A DNA stretch of 64,000 bases from Undaria pinnatifida (Eukaryota; Sar; Phaeophyceae; Laminariales; Alariaceae). The stretch is from assembly GCA_012845835.1 (NCBI GenBank), contig JABAKD010000020.1:16280306-16344305 (forward strand). The letters run 5' to 3'. The position numbers and the translations under genes were made by a program. Below the pieces are notes generated by a model, which saw only the letters and a list, made by a program, of their open reading frames with translations, was not told the origin of the DNA and made no database searches. Of this stretch, positions 23,400-35,100 are shown one piece after another; positions within the stretch are counted from its first letter, which is position 1; every line of letters begins with the position of its first letter.

Positions 23400-26300
23400 C
23401 AATGAGTCATCCCACGCTAGCGCTAGGGGTGCAGCAGATTCTAAGAAATTTTTGAGCGCCTAACACGAGCTCAATATATCTTCGATCCCCCAGAACGTGA
23501 CTTCAAAGGCATTCTTTCGCGCCACCCGACCATCATTTTTTCATGCGCCTTGTCCCAAAACAATATACTAATAGTAAAATGATCATACTAACCGAGATAG
23601 TTTCCTATGTGAGGAGCTCAGCTTGTCAGATCGGTCAGAAACATTCGTTAACCCAAAAGGTAGAATCCCTATCTTGGGGTTACTCATATCCCCATTTTTT
23701 GAGACGTTTTCGCTTCACTTCTCACCACAACCCACGTAGAAAATATGGGTCTGGGTTAGCAGTGGGAGGCAAGAATTCGCGAATCGCAGCGAAAAGTCGT
23801 CGGTGGCAGACGGAAGAGGATAACAAAGTGCGTCCGCCCTTCGGACAGATCGAAAGCTGGCGATGTGAACAGTCGCTCGGCACCGGAAAATGTCGAACTA
23901 TCGAGGGGAAGACTTCGGTGTCGTCCGCAGATCTCGAGCAAACACGAGGTACATGAGGTCCGTCCGGTCATATGCTGTAGAACAAAACCCTCCGACTACT
24001 CTTCCTTCCAACTCTAACGCCTCAACCTTATACAGGTTCACTCTATGGCGACTGTTGAGCCGAAATAATCTGGCCCGCGATGATAGTGGAGAAGTATATA
24101 TGTCCACGACATTCCTCATCGGCGTACCGCTGTCTCTTTGCCCCACCGTGTGCGTTCTGCCTTGTTATAGACCGCAAATCTTGGTGTCTGGTTCTAAAGG
24201 GCGATCAGCTGCATCCTGAGGGTTGCCGGGTTTTCTGCTGCCGATAAACACCGTGAGTGTCGACCGACACGTGAGTCTTTTCGCAACAAGTTGTCATTGT
24301 TGTGCTCATGCCTGGGGAGATTTTTCTTGCGAGGGACGTTTTCTTCGGCGTTTCGCATGGGCAATCTTGTGCGGCGAAAAAATGCATACGTTCCAATAGT
24401 ATTGGAATTCATGAGGTGTGGATTTTGCAGCGGTACATGCATGCGTTGGCGGAACATCGTGGCTTGCACAGAGAGTAGGCCTACCATCGCCACCGCCAAG
24501 CTATTGCCCGATCAGATCCTAGCCGGACCAGTACTGGGCCCCGAAAAATACGTGTCGGAGAAAAACGTGGCAGAAAATGCACATTTTAGTCCGTCAACAG
24601 CGGTACTGTAGAATGCATTTTTTTAAACGACCTTCCGTAAATTTTGTGCAATATGAGCGAAACATAGATGTACCACGCAACTTGCAAAGTTAAGTTTCAA
24701 CCATTCAATCGGTATTACTCACAGCCGACGTTTTTCAATTTTTATAAAAATTGCGCAGATGCTAGATAGATGTGCGCACTTCTTCCGCAGACCTCACGAA
24801 CGACTGCAACAATAAGAGCGATCGACAAAACAAGGACACCGCAGCTACATGCTTCGATCCCTCACGCCAAGCCACGCCTTACGCTTGCTTGATAGACAAA
24901 ACAGCTTAGAAATCGATTCGAGAAATGTGGCGTCGAGGCTGAACTAACAATCGCTATTGACCCCTTCAGAAATACTGTGCCAATATTTTCGGGATAAACT
25001 AGTTGGAATTGAGATGCGGGATATTATTGGCGGTAGCAGCAAGGTTGGCGTTACGGTATCAAAGGGATAAACCTTGTAACGTCAACCTCAGTCGCCGGAC
25101 CGAACCCGTCCGCGGAATGGAGCTGCACTCGCGGCGTGATTTCTCGGGCTCACTCGACGGCCCCTCCTCCCCGTCTAGTGGTAGGAGATAGCCCTGGAGC
25201 CACCCCTTACTCGTAGGCGGCAGGTACATGGAGACGCAGGCGCACGATATTGGATTGGTTGCTGCCGTCGGCAACCATCACGCAGGACATGAAAATAATC
25301 ATTTGGTGGTATAATACTACCGCCTAAACCACTTAACGACAGGCTGTGATACAACTCCGCTGAGGGACAACATCTCTTTTGGTGTGCACATTGTTGCTTT
25401 TGGTTGTACACTTGGAAGTACGGCCAATGGATATCTGTAAGTCGGTTGGATAACGACACTCAGACGACCGTTGCTACTGAAAGCAGCGATAAAATAGATC
25501 ACTGAGTACTTTTGCAAGCAAAGTTTGTCACACCTCGTCTTTGAGGTGATGAGCGCAGAGCTCTGGCGCTTACTGCCGATTTGCTGCGCCAATCATGCGA
25601 CATTGTTCAGGTGTGTGGTCGCATCTCCCGAGGTCCAGGAACGAATAAAATGGACCCCCAAAAGTTAATCGCAAGCAGCTACAGGAACCTTGCGTGAGAA
25701 CGATCCGTACCGATGTGATTCCTATGTCTGGTTTGTGGATGTCGGCCATCCCCTCCTGTGTTTTCGGTTGTATATGTAGCCCTGGGGTACACAGCTCGGA
25801 AGCCTATCACTCGCTGTCACCCAGGCGTAAAGGCGACCATACGGTGCTGTGGCACCGCTAAACACCCCGCGCGTGTTTGGCGCAGATCGACGATTTTGCT
25901 TTGCTGCGCCGCACGCTTTGTACCGAGTTCCTCACCCTCGCGCGGTGGGCGCACCCCTTGTTTATGTTCGCGAGAAGGAACTAAGTACGTGTTGAGCTAC
26001 TTCTGTCGCTTGGCTCCGCGGTCTAGTCTTAGTCTTTAGCACACACATGTAACAACAAAATGTTGTTTGGGGTTTGATTCTCGTTAGCAACGTTTTATCG
26101 TCCCCATATGTTATAGGTCCTTGCGAGCTAGATAACGACTACAATGTGTTCCTTGATGTACTAGTCTAGTACATGACGAAGGGAGCGCCCCGGAGGTCAC
26201 TGCTGATGATATTCACTCCTTACATTTTTCGTTAGAAGGAACCACCTGTTGAATTACTTCAGTCACTAACGAAAATTCCCACAGGTATAGTATGTTGGCA

Positions 26301-27260
26301 ATATATTGCCACCGTTGGTATTATTGTTTTTCTCCGAATATGTAGCGTAGGTGCCGTTCCGACATAAATCGAATATCCTTCCGTAGAGAGCAGTAGTATA
26401 ATCTCTTCTATCCCTTTCTGCCCACCATTTCCCAATTTCCCTTCGCCATAGAGTTTCAGTTTTTAGCTATATTCTATCCTATTCCTCATCGATGTTCCAT
26501 CCCGAGGTGATTGGCCGCAGTCCTTCGGCTTCTTCCTCCCTTCCCTTAACGAGCTGTCTGTCTCTCAGGGCTAGATTATACCTGCGTGCAATCGCCACGA
26601 AATCGCGATCTGGGTGATCCCAGCGATGATCTGGAAAAAGCGTTACTTGCAGACGGTTTTCCGCGCTAAAGACGATCCGTCCGTCCCTCCGACGATATTT
26701 GCCGCTACCTGATCGATCAGGCCACTGCAGTCCTCTCCGAGGCGCCCAAAGCTTTCACCGCGAGAGTGTTATTGTCCTAGCTGTTTGGTGTTCGGTTTCG
26801 CTACCGCACATTGTTAGCTGAGGGTCTCAAAACACTGCGCTATTTTAGCGTGCGCGCGGGAGCCCACCGCTTATTGTACCGTGGGGGCTCGTACTTAGGA
26901 AATGCTCTAGGTCAAGAAACTCAGGATGAGATTGTTGAAAAAATTAGGAAAATTTAGGTGCAAGAAACACAGCTTAAACTGGAAAACACGATAAGAAACA
27001 CGCTACATAATAAACAACAGGTATTAACGCCCAACCAGCATAACAAACGAGGTCGCTCCGGAGCGTGGCCCAGGGGATGACAAACGCCGAAAGGCTGACG
27101 CTTTCCCAGCAGTCAATGTATTATGTGTATACAACGAGCAGCCGACGTTTCCTTCATTTCCGTTAATTTAAAATATAATCTTTCAACGGGACAAACACAT
27201 CGAACTGTCCCGCTCTCTGCTGCAAAATAACATGATAATAATGCACCCCGCTCGGACACA
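23400..27260. other. Gene-free stretch
   Basis: The open frames are short and show no recognisable protein character. A decayed copy of the short dispersed repeat lies at about 24670-24750. Nothing else is supported. Confidence 0.4.
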
Positions 27261-27264
27261 CCAC

Positions 27265-27425
27265 GATCTAGGTCATCCACACAGTAGATCCTAGAGCTGC
27301 CGCTATGAGATGTTGTGCAGAATCTGTACACGTATGTACTACAGACCCAACCCTGGAAACATGTGCTAAATCATACAGATCGTACGGCCCTCACCCGGTA
27401 GCATGAGCTAGACCATACAGAACTT
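27265..27425. repeat. Dispersed copy of the 12.7-kb repeat unit
   Basis: The sequence from CGATCTAGGTCATC through CCGCTATGAGATGTTGTGCAG and the following tail with CCTGGAAACATGTGCTA parallels 12690-12810 at moderate identity. Confidence 0.6.
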
Positions 27426-27757
27426 CCCTGGAAGATCTATAGACTAGATTATCAAGTGGGGATATCGATGACATACCCCACGTGTGAAATAAGGTGAAGT
27501 GTGACTAAGGCACAAACCAAAGAGGGGTGCTTTCCGTTGCCTTGACACCCTGATGGGCGGTGGGCATGCTTGGTAGCACGCTTCGGTTGCGGATGACCTG
27601 GATCACGTCGGCGTGAGATGGGGGCTCGCGGTGTAGGAAAATAAGAAACAAGAAATTCTGAAAACGGTTGAGTTGGAGTCGAGAAAAATAAGAACCATAA
27701 TTTAATTGTTTTGGTAATGCTGGTGAGGCCACACAAATAAGACTTTGAGCCTGGACG

Positions 27758-28633
27758 TCAAACAGACGTGCCACAAGTGAGGACGCCCACTGTAGCTCTG
27801 TAGCTCAATACATACGCACAACTTTCATTTTGGCGCACATCTCGTGGGACCCCGTTGGCACGACGACTTATTGCAAGCAGCAAGCATACCAGCCTTTGCG
27901 CGCCGAGTTGAAAGCTTCCTCGCGCTCCAGAGTTCGCTACTGCTGTAGTATAGACTAGTACTAGTAGTAGCAGGTCATTTGCTTTTGGCACCGTCGGCGC
28001 GCCGTATGGTTCACATCGGGTTGCAACATTGCAACCAACCCCGCTGGCCGACCGCGCACCGCCCTTTGAATTTCGAATGCTGATAATCCCCGTATTACTC
28101 TTACAACTTATTATAACATTGAAGATAGTACACCCCCAGCGACGATTTTTAGAGCCGATTTTTCCAAAACGCGGGAGGTACACACTAAGAAATTGCGTCT
28201 TTGGAAGATATGGACAATCTTTTTTCGTGTCTAGGCGCATTTTTGCTGATCGGCGTTGGTTTCCTCTCCGTGGCTGGTCGAGATAACCGGCGTCGAAAAC
28301 CGTCTCTGTAGGGGGGGTTGTTATCTGGCGTGTACGGTATGCGCCGACTACTTCACACGACAACTCGCTTTGATCGCACCACCTCTTCCTGCTGCCGAAA
28401 GAATCGCCGAAACACACTTTCTTCGCTTGCTTGGCGCAGCACTCTGACATTATGTTGTCATCCGCCACATAACAAATTGGCGAAACGGCGCAAAGAGCGG
28501 CAGGACAGGTTCGGATACGAATCGTACTACAGCAGTTACTTAGTAGGCTCGTATGCAATACAACATGTTGTGGTGCTAACTCGTGGACCGTACGACCGAC
28601 CGCCTTGGCGTGAAGGTCGCAGAGCTTGGCCAC
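27758..28633 (-). other. Long open frame of 291 codons, coding status doubtful
   Basis: This is the longest uninterrupted minus-strand frame between the two left-hand genes. The translation is Cys- and Arg-rich with no motif, helix pattern or family resemblance that I can see. The plus strand also stays open over much of it. A chance frame or non-coding relic is more likely than a gene, and I list it only because of its length. Confidence 0.15.
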
Positions 28634-29119
28634 TCTTTCGGTGTATGCCGGGTTCTTAGCGGGTATTTTCCGGCAATGTTATGGCCATTGCGTAGAGACA
28701 AGCCAGGTTTACAACCGGTCGTAGGGTCCACGAATGGGGACACGCACGCCTTCGGTTTTGTGGTGGGTCGTCGGATATCGGTCGTCTTGCCGCAATGTAA
28801 CGCCAATGTAACGTCTAAAATCGCAAAGTTCCCAAGTTCCTCGAATAGTATAGACATCCCTCTTAATCTATATAAAAAAGTTTTCGACCAAAGTACCAAA
28901 GTTTTGGGCTCTACCTGTACGTTTTACTCCCGACCAGACACCAGGACGTCGCGGTCGTGGACGAGGAGGAAGGGCCCTCGAACCACCTCCTGCGGCCGAA
29001 TGAGTGAAGGACTCTGAAAGAGTGCCGCTCTCTCCGCTGGAGCGTCCGTCGCAGCTTCCCAGGTCGTTCCAGTCGAGAAGACCCCGTGTATTGTTTGCTG
29101 CTGGCTATCTATTAAAACC

Positions 29120-32100
29120 ATGATGTCAACCTCGGAGTACGAGGAGCTGTACCTGGCCTCCGTTAGGGTTCCGCTGGTGCTTGCCTTCTTCCTTGGGCTG
29201 TGGGGACTCGTCATCCTCATCCTGCAGGCCCTGCAGATCGACTTCAGCGCGGTGCTCCGCAAGGCTTCAGGTACGTCCGTCCTTCCACACAGCCCGCCTT
29301 TCCCATGGTGAGCGACGAGCTGATAGCGGGCGACGTGTAGAATTCCCATATTTTTCCGTGGATGTACTACTATGGGCGTTATTATAAGGACCGTTTTTGT
29401 GATTAATATTAATTCCAAACGGTTGTTATATTTAGTCCAAATTGGTGTGTTTTTCCAGACCCGGTCAACACGCGCGCTCGGGTTCCACCATATGATACTC
29501 TTTGGCTCTTTGGGCTCGAGACGGTCATAGGATGTCATAGCGCTCTTGCTCGGGTTCTCGAGCGCTTTGCGTTATAACAGGAGGATAGGTCTGCGTGGTA
29601 TCCGATGCTTGATGGTGAACGGATATTTTCGTTCGTTTACGGGAGGGAGAGGCCTACCGCTCAGTCCGAGGTCACAAAAGCTCCGATAAATCGTTTGCTT
29701 GATACACTGTCGTATGAGCCCGGTGACACAAGAGTAGCACAGACAGGAAAGAACTCATCAGCCCAGGGAAGTCGCACTTTATTTTCAAGTAATTTCCGAG
29801 TAGAAATGTTTATGGCACGTACACACCAGGTGCAACACACGCCATAGATATTGAATAGGAGTGTAGGGAAGCACTATGTACCTGTATCTCGTACGTACCA
29901 GTACTTCGTACGAACCGGTACCGGCAGCACTGCCTAAGCCCAAAGCAGCAGTCGTCTGCAGGAATCTACGGAAGCAGTACGTACCAGTATTTACGTACCA
30001 ATACTTCGCACGAACCGGTACCGGCAGCACAGCAGTAGTCTACAGCAGCAGTCGTCTGCAGCAGCAATGAGCATCACTCAACAGCAGCTGTCATGACTGA
30101 TGGCACAGCAGTTTGTTGCAACACGATGAGCCGAGGACATACTTTCCGCCGTGCCTCTCCCTGATCGTCTGTCCTTACTATCCGCTACGCAATTGACACG
30201 TAAGGCCGTAACGCAGAACACAAGACATACACATGCCGAAAATCCCGAGCCTCGGGACCGCTCGTAACGATCTGTCGCGCGGATCTTTGGGGCGGTAGGC
30301 TGTTGGCGTTTGCGAGCTATTGTAGGACGCACGTTCGTGGCCGGTGGGATCAAGGTATTGTAGATCCGCGCAGCCATATTCTTGTGGCTACTGCTCGTAA
30401 TTGCTTTCCGCTTTTTTTCCTTCGGTTGTGGCTTTTTCGTACCCTGCTGTCCAGCTCATGTCAGTTTGTACCTGGTATTATACCAGGGTAGCAGGGTACT
30501 GCTGTATGGATGTGTGCGAAAAAAGAAGAAAAAAAACTGGTAGGCGCCAGTTGGTTTCGTCTGCCAGTACAGCAGTACCAGGTATACAGGGGAACCACCT
30601 GCCTCGACCAGCCAACCACCCCACGACGATCAAACACACTCGTACTACTGCTTCATGTCGTATCATATAATATAATCTAGTGTCACCCATACCCATTCGT
30701 TAAAGTGAAAAGCATACTGTAGCGGTTACCTGTAGGACCTTACGGACGAGCAGTGGTTATATATTAATTGGTGTCTTCCCCTCCCCCCTCCCCCGGTTCT
30801 AACGGTAGCCGGTAGCTACGAGTATTACCTGGTACCTGGTACTAGCTTTTGGGGGGATTGGCGCCGAGCTCCCACTGCTCGTGTGTTTGCATGTGATAGA
30901 TTTTTGGTATGTAAGTCGCGCTTAGCATTTACCCGTCCGAGTAGCTGAGTTTGATATATACCGTATTAATGCTAGTGAACGCCCCGCCCGGATTAAACGC
31001 CCCGTATACCCCTGTTCAGCGAAAACGAGCACAGCAGTCCGGAGTAAACGCCCTCTCGTTAAACCAGCAACAGCAACAAAAACGCCCCGGCCATAGAGTA
31101 AATGCCCCCCCTTTCAAGCTTTTGGGTGAACGCCCCGGGGCGGAGTCAGCAAGTCGTTTGAGTGAGGGCAATGGAGCTGATTCCAAATCAGGAAAGGGCA
31201 TAATGTAGGAAGATGTTTTCGTAAGGGTAGGTGCATGTGTTGCGCAACAGCAACACACGCATTCTGGTAACCAGCCGAGAACATGTGACCAAAAATGTTG
31301 ACGTGCTGCGTTTCAAAAGTACCGGCATTTCACCTGGTATCATCCAGCCACTCGAACGAGTTCGTGCTATCGCGTATTGGGGTTTGGCTTGTATATCAGC
31401 TCGTGCTGATGGTTGACCGTTGATGATAAGCTCGCTTACTGACGACCAGACAAGACACAGCCCAGGTATCGTTTCGTCGCCTCCAAGTAAGACTGCCGCC
31501 CGCTCATCCCCACGGAACTCTCCAGTGCAAAGCTCGGAGGGTAACTGCGCGGGAGCGGTCTGCGCTGTAGGACCTGCCGCGCAGCAGGTGCGGTCGCAGA
31601 TGCCGGACACGGCGCCGGCGTGCTCCCACTCGTGGGCGCCGCTTGACCGGGACGGCGTAAGCTTCCCCAAGAGTTTGTTTCATCCGTGCTTTTGTCGGTG
31701 TTGGGTGCCTTCTCAGTGCTGCTAGGTTGCGACATGATCAACACCTCTTGCTGCAGCAGGGGTGTTGCTGGGTGTGTGAGAGGCGTCAAGGTTTTCTGTT
31801 GTTTTTGTATCGCCCCGGGAGGCCAAAGGGCCCGACATTTTTTTTCGAGAAAACACCCTGGCCACGTAGAACACACCCCGGGCTGCTTTTTCACGCGTGC
31901 AAAGATCACAACGCCCCGGGGGGCGTTTACTAGCATTATCGATACCCTAGTGTTTGCTGGCATCCTGTTGTATGATACCAGGTACGGGCGTAGACTTATA
32001 TCAGTCAGGAGGCTTCGTAACGTTTTCCTCGTACGATGTTTGGGGGTGTGATATGCTTCAAAGTATGTACCTGGTATGATGTTTCCGTGCGCCGAGTGAT

Positions 32101-35100
32101 GCTGAAAGTCTTTGTATCACGCTGTTGACCCTGGTCCTAGCTATTAATCGTACTAAGGGGAGTCGCCGAGCTATGTCCTTCATGAGGACATACACCCCCC
32201 GTAACACGCGCGATCGGAGTATCACACAGCTTGCAAAGCTGCGCTTCGACGAAATCCTCGATCTCACAGCTGGAGTATTTTTTAATTTTAACCAAGTAAG
32301 GCCGATACAGAGCAATACCCTTACATGTGAGCTGTGAGAACGTGTACTTTTTGTGTGTCGTGCTCGTATCATATGATGGCCCTGGTGGATGCCGGGCGAC
32401 GCAAGCAGATCCCACGCCCGCCCCAGCATCCACCAATTGTCCAGTTGTCACACCGGTCTCGCTTTTCTCTGGTCCTTTCTCAGCATAGACTCGGGCACCC
32501 CCTCGCACAGCCCTTACTTAGGTTAACCATTAACCCATACTTGCGATGTGACGGTATGATCACACACCTGCTCACGTAGTATATACTCGTAGGTAGCATT
32601 TGTGGCAGCAGCAGCGGACGACGACAATTCTACGTAGCAATAGCCCTCTTTGGTTCTTTGGTGCGGTGCCTTGTCAGATCAAAATACCCGCACTCAAGTG
32701 GGACCCCGAACTATCCGGGGACACTGCGGCACATGGTACCAGGTACCAGGTATGACGCATTTTTCGAACTCACAGCTGACGTGCCCCCATTCCCAACCCC
32801 CACCCCCATCTCCATCTCCAACTATCACCCCCACCCTCACCCCCACCCCCGCAACCATCCCTACCCGCACCCATCCTCACCCCCATCCCCTCACTCCCAC
32901 CCCCAACCCCACCCCACCCCCACCTCCATCCCCGTCCCCATCCCTTCACCATAAATCCTCCGCTCTTTGATCCCAGGCCCCCGCTTGATGACCGAAGAGG
33001 CTCAGGACACCGCTGGAAAGGACAAACCTTACCGCGTGCCGGTCCCACCAAGCTGGAGACAGGTCGTGTCAACGGCGGCGGGTTTCCTAGGAGTTTTGTT
33101 GGCGTGCATTTACGGGTCTTGGATGCTGGAAGTCCCGCCCACCGTAGCGGTGGGCGGGTTCTACTTCATTCTGGGAGGGGCTTTGCTGGTGCCCCTGCAG
33201 GCCCAGTCTGTCAGGTGGGGTTTTCAATTTGCTGAGGAGGCGGTGGGGCTAGGGGGGGTGGTTACTAAACTGCTGTGTACTTGCAGGCTCTCAGACTAGG
33301 TTGGGTTTCGATTTTGAATGAGGTGGCGGTGGGGAAGGGGAAACGTTGCTGTTGTGTGCCAACAAGCTTTCAGGCTTAGTTTGTCAGGTGGGTTTTCGAA
33401 GACGGTGGGAGGGGGGTGGGGGAGGGTTTATTGATATGTACTTACAGCTTCACAGGCTCCGGTTGTCATGTGAGATTTCGATGTAGCACAATAACGTTTC
33501 TATTTTCATTCCATGCCCACTATTTAGGTCTTATTTCGTTCCGTCACTAGTATTTCTTACTTCTTTTCCGCGATTTGTTCGTTACTTCCTCCGATTTCTT
33601 CCGATCTTTCTTGGTGTGAAACCACCGAAACGCAGTAACTGCGTTTTCGTGCACAGGGAGTTTGGACCCGCCAGAAAGAAAGGGGTATACCAATAATCGC
33701 GTGGAGGAAAAATACTCGTTAGCGCTGCCCATGTCCCTTGTGGCAATGCAGACGAGGAGAGTAGAACCCACATAGTGGGACAATGAAGTGTAACGGGATG
33801 TGTTACAGGAGATGAGAAAATTCGACGCGTGTGACATGAAGAAGTTTGGTACATTAGATATAATGGAGAAAACGATCGCAATTGCCGGGAAAATTCGTAG
33901 ATGGTGCCCATAGACGGCCAAACAGAAAGAAATTAAAATTAGCAAAACAAATTATGTAGTGTGTGGAAGAAACGGATTGAACGCCCAAATGTTGGAGGTG
34001 TCTATTAAGAGCAGGAACGGTGCTCCGTCTCGAAAGGGATGAGTGGGCAATGGCCGAATTACTAAGGCAGGTCACAACGAGTACCCTCCTCCCCCGCCCC
34101 CCCAGGGGGCACACGGCACTGTTTTTTATGTCCTTGGCAGACGTTTTATTCCCGTTTCTTCTTATTCCATTCCATGTCTAATATATTTCCTGATTTTTCG
34201 TCCCATCGTGACTGACTGTGTCTTCCTACTTCATTTTCCACGATCTGCCTATAATATCCTCCGATCTTACGTGGTTCGTTCTTTCTTCTCTCCCCCTCCT
34301 CCGCCCCCCGCAGAGAACACACGGCGCTGTTTTTCACATCATTGGCAGGCGTTTTCTTTCCTGCTACCGACGTCCACTTCGCCGAGGTGCTCGTGGCCGA
34401 TGCCCTAACGAGCCTCTCAAGGGTATTCGCCGACGTGGCGGTTACTTTTCTGCTGGTGGGGAAGGGATGGGGGGTGGGATACCCGGCTTGGGCACTGCGC
34501 TACCTGCCCTGCATGTTTGCCAGCTTTCCGTATTGGTGAGTCGTGTCCAGGTGTCCTGGCGAGGAAGGAGGGGGGGGGGGGCTGGTGGCGGCGGCGGCGG
34601 CGGCGGCAGTGGTGGTGGTGGTGGTGGTGTGAATCGGGTCGGGGTGCCCTAGTGTGTATTAGCGGTGGTGGGGGCAGGGGGAGTGGGCGCGGGGTGATGG
34701 TGGGGGCGGTGGTGGTGGTGTTGATGTTGGTGGCGGGGTGGGCATGGTGGTGGTGGTGGTGGTCGGGGTAATGGGGGTAGTGGTGGTGGTGGCGGTGATG
34801 GTGGTGATGGTGGTGTTGATTGTTGTAGTAGGGACGGTGGTGGTGGTGGGGGGGGGGGGGAGGGGGGGGGGGTGGTCGCGGTGGTGATGGTGTCGGTGAT
34901 GTTGCTGTTGTTATATATGTTGCTGGCTTTCGCGTCGGGCAGAAAAGCCACTCCCAACCCCCAACCCCAACCCCGCACCCCCATGAACAGGGTTCGAGTG
35001 CGTCAGTGTGTGATGCAGCTGACGTACGAGGTCGACCCGCAGCGACGGAAGCTGTTGACCATCAACGTGGGGAAATATCTGAGCGCCTTTCCGGTAATTT

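Noticed and set aside
28924-29538. A 204-codon minus-strand frame overlapping the start of the EXS gene
   Set aside because: It runs antisense through exon 1, whose family match is clear. Nothing in the translation is recognisable.
31188-31963. Two long overlapping minus-strand frames in EXS intron 1
   Set aside because: They use different frames of the same GC-rich stretch, have no motif, and the plus strand is open as well.
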